Below, piece by piece: positions 5,725 to 8,896 of a stretch of DNA of 8,896 bases. Source of the stretch: CAZCGA01 sp964498075 (GTDB taxonomy: Bacteria > Desulfobacterota > Binatia > HRBIN30). A program made the position numbers and the translations under genes. The DNA lies in NCBI GenBank assembly GCA_964498075.1, contig CAZCGA010000205.1, positions 1 to 8,896 of the forward strand, read 5' to 3'. The notes under the pieces are model-generated. The model was not told the origin of the DNA. It made no database searches and was given only the letters and a program-made list of their open reading frames with translations. Positions within the stretch are counted from its first letter, which is position 1; each line of letters opens with the position of its first letter.

Positions 5725-7265
5725 TCGTCGTCACCGCCGCTGAATCCCGTCGGCTCGATGAGCTGACGATCGAGAAGTACGGAACGCCCGGGCACGTGTT
5801 GATGGACCGCGCCGGCGCCGGCGCGACCGCCGTGCTGTTGGAGCAGTTCCCGCGCGTGCGGCGGCGGCGCGTCGTGATCGTCGCCGGCAAAGGCAACAAC
5901 GGGGGCGACGGCTTCGTCATCGCTCGGCTGCTGCGGCGTAAGGGCGTACGCGCCGAGGTCGTCCTCCTGGGGCGGGCCGCCGACGTCAAAGGCGACGCGG
6001 CGCGTGCGCTGGCGGCGATACGCCGCGCACGCGTCCCACTCACAGAGACGAGCGCCGGCACCGCCATCGCAACGCTGCAGGGGAAACTCAATGGCGCGGC
6101 GCTGCTCGTCGACGCCATCTTCGGGACCGGGTTGAACAGTGCCGTGCAAGGTCACTACGCGGACGTCCTGCATCTCATGAACGCCAGCGGCGTACCGACC
6201 TTCGCCGTCGACATTCCCTCCGGTCTCGACGCCGACCGCGGCGTCCCGCTCGGCGTGGCGATTCAGGCCGAAGCGACGGCGACATTCGGGTTCGCCAAGA
6301 TCGGTCAGGTCATCCATCCGGGCGTGGAGCACGTCGGCGCGTTGACCGTGGTGGACATCGGTATCGCGGCCGAGGCCGTCGCTGAGGCGCCGCCGCGGAC
6401 GCGGTTACTGGATCCCGATGAAGTCCGTCCGCTGGTGCCCGTGCGCGGGCCGGAGGCGCACAAAGGGACGTGCGGCCACGTGCTCGTCGTCGCCGGCTCG
6501 CGCGGCCGTACCGGCGCGGCGCGGCTGGCGACGCACGCTGCATGCCGCAGCGGTGCCGGCCTCACCACACTGGCCGGCCCGGCGTCGCTCAACGACGTCC
6601 TCGCCTCCGGTGTGCCGGAGGCCATGACGGTGCTGCTCGCCGACACCGACGGGTTCGTGCGCTTCGACGAAGGCGGATTGCGCCACGCGCTGGAGGGCAA
6701 GACCGCGGTGGTGGTCGGTCCGGGTATCGGCACCCACGACGACGCGCAGAAGCTCGTGCGCTTCCTGCTGAGCGAAGTGGATCTGCCGATGGTCGTCGAT
6801 GCCGACGCGTTGACGTGTGTGGCCCGCGATCTGCGCGTGCTCACGGCGGCCCGGGCGCATGCGATCCTCACGCCGCATCCGGGCGAGATGGCACGGCTCC
6901 TTGGTGGTGAGACGGCGGCGGTGCAAGCCGATCGCGTTGCCACGGCGCGCGACTTCGCGGTGCGGCAGCGTTGCGTGCTGGTGGTGAAGGGCGCGCGCAG
7001 CGTGATCGCCGCGCCCGACGGGGCGGTGTGGATCAATCCCACAGGCAACCCGGGCATGGCGTCCGGTGGTATGGGCGACGCACTCTCGGGAATCCTCGGT
7101 GCGCTGCTCGCGCAAGGGCTGCCGCCGGCAGAAGCCGCGTGCCTCGGCGTGTATCTGCACGGTGAGGTTGCCGATCACGTTGCCGCCGCCCGCGGTCAGA
7201 TCGGTCTGCTGGCGTCCGACATCATCGAAGGCGTTCCGGCCGGCCTCGCTCGCCTGCGCGCGTAG
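5721..7265 (+). CDS. nnr: Bifunctional NAD(P)H-hydrate repair enzyme (epimerase plus ADP-dependent dehydratase)
   Basis: Nnr repairs damaged NADH and NADPH: the N-terminal YjeF_N (NnrE) domain epimerises R-NAD(P)HX to the S form, and the C-terminal ribokinase-like (NnrD) domain dehydrates it with ADP. The 514 residues match the normal fused length. Domain 1, about residues 1-225, shows MIVVTAAESRRLD, GKGNNGGDG at 56-64, DAIFGTGL at 131-138 and DIPSGLDAD at 164-172. Domain 2, about 230-514, shows KGTCGHVLVVAGS, GPGIG at 333-337, DADAL at 360-364, TPHPGEM at 384-390 and the nucleotide and catalytic loop NPTGNPGMASGGMGDALSG at 439-457. The start has a modest ggaatgag in front. The ending GLLASDIIEGVPAGLARLRA looks natural. 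The tsaE gene that often follows is missing; a cyclase fragment begins right after the stop. Confidence 0.96.
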   Translation: MIVVTAAESRRLDELTIEKYGTPGHVLMDRAGAGATAVLLEQFPRVRRRRVVIVAGKGNNGGDGFVIARLLRRKGVRAEVVLLGRAADVKGDAARALAAIRRARVPLTETSAGTAIATLQGKLNGAALLVDAIFGTGLNSAVQGHYADVLHLMNASGVPTFAVDIPSGLDADRGVPLGVAIQAEATATFGFAKIGQVIHPGVEHVGALTVVDIGIAAEAVAEAPPRTRLLDPDEVRPLVPVRGPEAHKGTCGHVLVVAGSRGRTGAARLATHAACRSGAGLTTLAGPASLNDVLASGVPEAMTVLLADTDGFVRFDEGGLRHALEGKTAVVVGPGIGTHDDAQKLVRFLLSEVDLPMVVDADALTCVARDLRVLTAARAHAILTPHPGEMARLLGGETAAVQADRVATARDFAVRQRCVLVVKGARSVIAAPDGAVWINPTGNPGMASGGMGDALSGILGALLAQGLPPAEAACLGVYLHGEVADHVAAARGQIGLLASDIIEGVPAGLARLRA

Positions 7266-7267
7266 GT

Positions 7268-7402
7268 GCGGGTGACGGGATGCTGGCGACCTTCGACGGC
7301 CCGGCGCGCGCCGTTCACTGCGCGACCGCGATGGTCGATGCCGCGCGCGGACTGGGCTTGGAAATCCGGGCGGGGTTGCACACCGGCGAGGTCGAGCTGC
7401 GC
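7268..7402 (+). pseudogene. Orphan fragment of a class III adenylate/guanylate cyclase domain
   Basis: In the frame read from 7268, about 45 codons resemble the middle of a class III nucleotide cyclase domain: GAGDGMLATFDGPARA, then a helix, then GLEIRAGLHTGEVELR. The GDG carries the Asp that in this family is the second metal ligand. The first metal-binding Asp region (FTDIV...) and the downstream part with the conserved Asn and Arg (the HIGARV-type stretch) are both missing, so the fragment cannot be an active cyclase. Similarity begins within a few bases of the nnr stop codon and fades around 7402, just before the end of the convergent TPR gene. No start codon or ribosome site is evident. 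It is a gene remnant at a rearrangement junction, or an assembly artefact. Confidence 0.65.
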
Positions 7403-7415
7403 CGCCGGCGCATCG

Positions 7416-8896
7416 TCACCTCCCTCGATCACTTGCCAGCAGCGCTCGCGCCTGGCGCTCCACGCCGGCCATGCCCATCGCGGTGCTCGCCTCGACGACG
7501 GAGCCGAGCAGCGCGCGGGCGCGGTCAGCGTCGCCCGGCGCTGCTCGCTGCAGGAGCACGCGTGCCAGCGCCAGGCGCGTGCGTGCTGCCAGCGGTGGCG
7601 CGCCGAACCCGTCTTCCAGTTGCTCGGCTGCGAGCAGATGGCGCTCGGCGTCATCGAGCCGGCCCATCGTGGCCGCCAGGATGCCGAGGTCGCGGTCGGC
7701 GGCCGCGAAGCAGGCTTGCAGCAGGAACGCGATCAGCAGCTGGCCGGCGTACGGGAGGAGGATCTCGTACAGCTGCGCCGCACGATCGCTGTCGCCGAGC
7801 ACGACGCACGCTTCGGTGAGGCGATGCAACGTGGCTGGTCGAGCGAGGCCGTACGGCAGCGCAGCGAAACCGTTTGCGGCGAGCCCTTCGAAATCGCGGC
7901 GTGCTGCCTCCAGGTCCCCAGCCTCCGCTCTCAGATACGCAAGGGCGGCACGCGCGTACGCGAAGGAGGGGAAGGTCGTGACGAGGGTCCTGTAGCCGTC
8001 GATCAGCTGAGCGCCGGATCCAGTTTCGATGCGCGCGACCGCACGCTGGTCGCGCGAAACGGCGCTGAAGCTCGGGTCGTTGGGGACAAGCTCCTCGGTG
8101 CGCCGCGACAACCGCAGTGCCTCGTCGAAGTGTCCTTCCCAAAGGGCACCGGCCGCGTCCCAGGACGCAACGATCGCCAATCGGCCGGCCAGGCGAAGCC
8201 GCTGAGCGTTGCGCAGCACACCCTCATGATGTTGCGCGAATGCTTTGCTGTCACCGCGCCGAACAGCCGCTTGCGCCGAGAAGTACTCCGTCACCCAGAT
8301 GCTGCCTTCGGTTGCAGCCTGCCGCATCTGCCGCGCTGCTTCCTCATAGTTCTCGAGATCGGGCATCCCGCCGAGGCTTCGGCATCGAGCCCAGAAGGCA
8401 CCGCGAATCGCATCGGCCGCGCCACTCTTCCGCGCTGCGACGAGCGCGTCTGACGCAATGCCGCGCGTATCCACGTCACTCCCCGAGTTATCGAGGACTC
8501 CGACCTTACGGCTCAACAGCAGGGCTCGCAGCAAGTGATCTTCGATCGGGAGAGCCTTGGTGGCTTCGTCGAGCAGGTCGAGGAACGTGATGTCCACAAT
8601 CCCAAACGAGAATTCGCCAAACCCGTATACCAGCGCCGCACGCGCGAGCCGAGACGGGTCTCCAAGGCGGCGCGCGATGCCGGCGGCGGCGGCCGCCGCC
8701 GCACGCCCGACTTCGCGATTGAGAACTTGGTGACACGCCTCGCCGAGCGCAATGAGCAAGTCGCAGCGCAACGCATCACGCGCCGGTTCAGCGAGCGTGC
8801 TGTCAAGGTCCACCGCCGTCAGGGCGCGCTCGTAGTGCGTGGCGGCCTCTTCCCACGCGACGTGGTCCACCGCCCAGTCACCGGCCATGCGGCTGT
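7416..8896 (-). CDS. TPR-rich C-terminal half of a large signalling ATPase, 5' end beyond the window
   Basis: The minus-strand frame is open to the window edge (two further codons precede the first ATG at 8888-8886), so the start shown there is unlikely to be the real one. The 490 or more residues are almost all helical, in tetratricopeptide-like pairs. Numbered from that ATG, examples are EEAATHYERAL (13-23), FDEALRLSRRTEELVPNDP (254-272), DLEAARRDFEGL (325-336), DRAAQLYEILLPYAG (368-382), ADRDLGILAATMGRLDDAERHLLAAEQL (397-424) and DADRARALLGSVVEASTAMGM (453-473). This pattern, especially YEILLPYAG followed by ADRDLGILAATMGR, is what I recognise from the TPR part of AAA-ATPase regulators, some of which carry a class III cyclase, a protein kinase or a LuxR/BTAD DNA-binding domain. 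Which domain this one has lies outside the window. No catalytic motif is visible, and the exact function is unknown. Confidence 0.8.
   Translation of the reverse strand, partial: SRMAGDWAVDHVAWEEAATHYERALTAVDLDSTLAEPARDALRCDLLIALGEACHQVLNREVGRAAAAAAAGIARRLGDPSRLARAALVYGFGEFSFGIVDITFLDLLDEATKALPIEDHLLRALLLSRKVGVLDNSGSDVDTRGIASDALVAARKSGAADAIRGAFWARCRSLGGMPDLENYEEAARQMRQAATEGSIWVTEYFSAQAAVRRGDSKAFAQHHEGVLRNAQRLRLAGRLAIVASWDAAGALWEGHFDEALRLSRRTEELVPNDPSFSAVSRDQRAVARIETGSGAQLIDGYRTLVTTFPSFAYARAALAYLRAEAGDLEAARRDFEGLAANGFAALPYGLARPATLHRLTEACVVLGDSDRAAQLYEILLPYAGQLLIAFLLQACFAAADRDLGILAATMGRLDDAERHLLAAEQLEDGFGAPPLAARTRLALARVLLQRAAPGDADRARALLGSVVEASTAMGMAGVERQARALLASDRGR

Noticed and set aside
7266..8453. 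A 395-codon plus-strand frame over the right end of the window
   Set aside because: It is the opposite-strand shadow of the TPR gene and is not in the frame of the cyclase fragment. The minus-strand protein shows coherent TPR patterning; this one does not.
1..8896. CRISPR array, tRNA or rRNA genes
   Set aside because: No regularly spaced repeats and no tRNA or rRNA signature were found on either strand by eye.

Overview
This GC-rich window looks like bacterial chromosome. The gene order (ftsH, cdaA, cdaR, glmM, pdxJ, nnr) resembles what I remember of deltaproteobacteria-type genomes, where folP and acpS usually also sit in this string. I lean towards a Desulfobacterota, Binatota or Myxococcota-like lineage, but this is an inference from gene order and protein resemblance, not from any search.

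Layout on the plus strand: the 3' two thirds of ftsH (AAA+ membrane protease) comes first, followed by a gene-free spacer of about 300 bases rich in small hairpins. Next is a tight block of cdaA (diadenylate cyclase), cdaR (its YbbR-domain partner), glmM (phosphoglucosamine mutase) and pdxJ (pyridoxine 5'-phosphate synthase). Two junctions in this block are 4-base ATGA overlaps and one is a 10-base gap, so it very probably forms one transcription unit. A 277-base spacer filled by an inverted-repeat-rich element follows, and then nnr, a complete bifunctional NAD(P)H-hydrate repair enzyme.

Immediately after the nnr stop codon there is an orphan piece of a class III nucleotide cyclase domain on the plus strand, without start or end. 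Converging on it from the right is a long minus-strand reading frame, cut by the window edge. It resembles the TPR-rich C-terminal half of the large signalling ATPases (AAA ATPase plus TPR, often with a cyclase domain) found in GC-rich bacteria.

Functionally, cdaA-cdaR-glmM is a known module. CdaA makes c-di-AMP at the membrane, CdaR modulates it, and GlmM supplies the peptidoglycan precursor pathway and can bind and restrain CdaA. PdxJ and Nnr are housekeeping cofactor enzymes (PLP synthesis, NAD(P)H repair).

The points most worth a second look are: an 11-base direct repeat that brackets the 240-base element between pdxJ and nnr and includes the nnr start codon, as an insertion with target duplication would; the cyclase remnant abutting the nnr stop; a GKA instead of GKT/GKS in the FtsH Walker A motif; and the absence of folP and acpS from their usual places. 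I see no clear new defence or signalling system inside the window.
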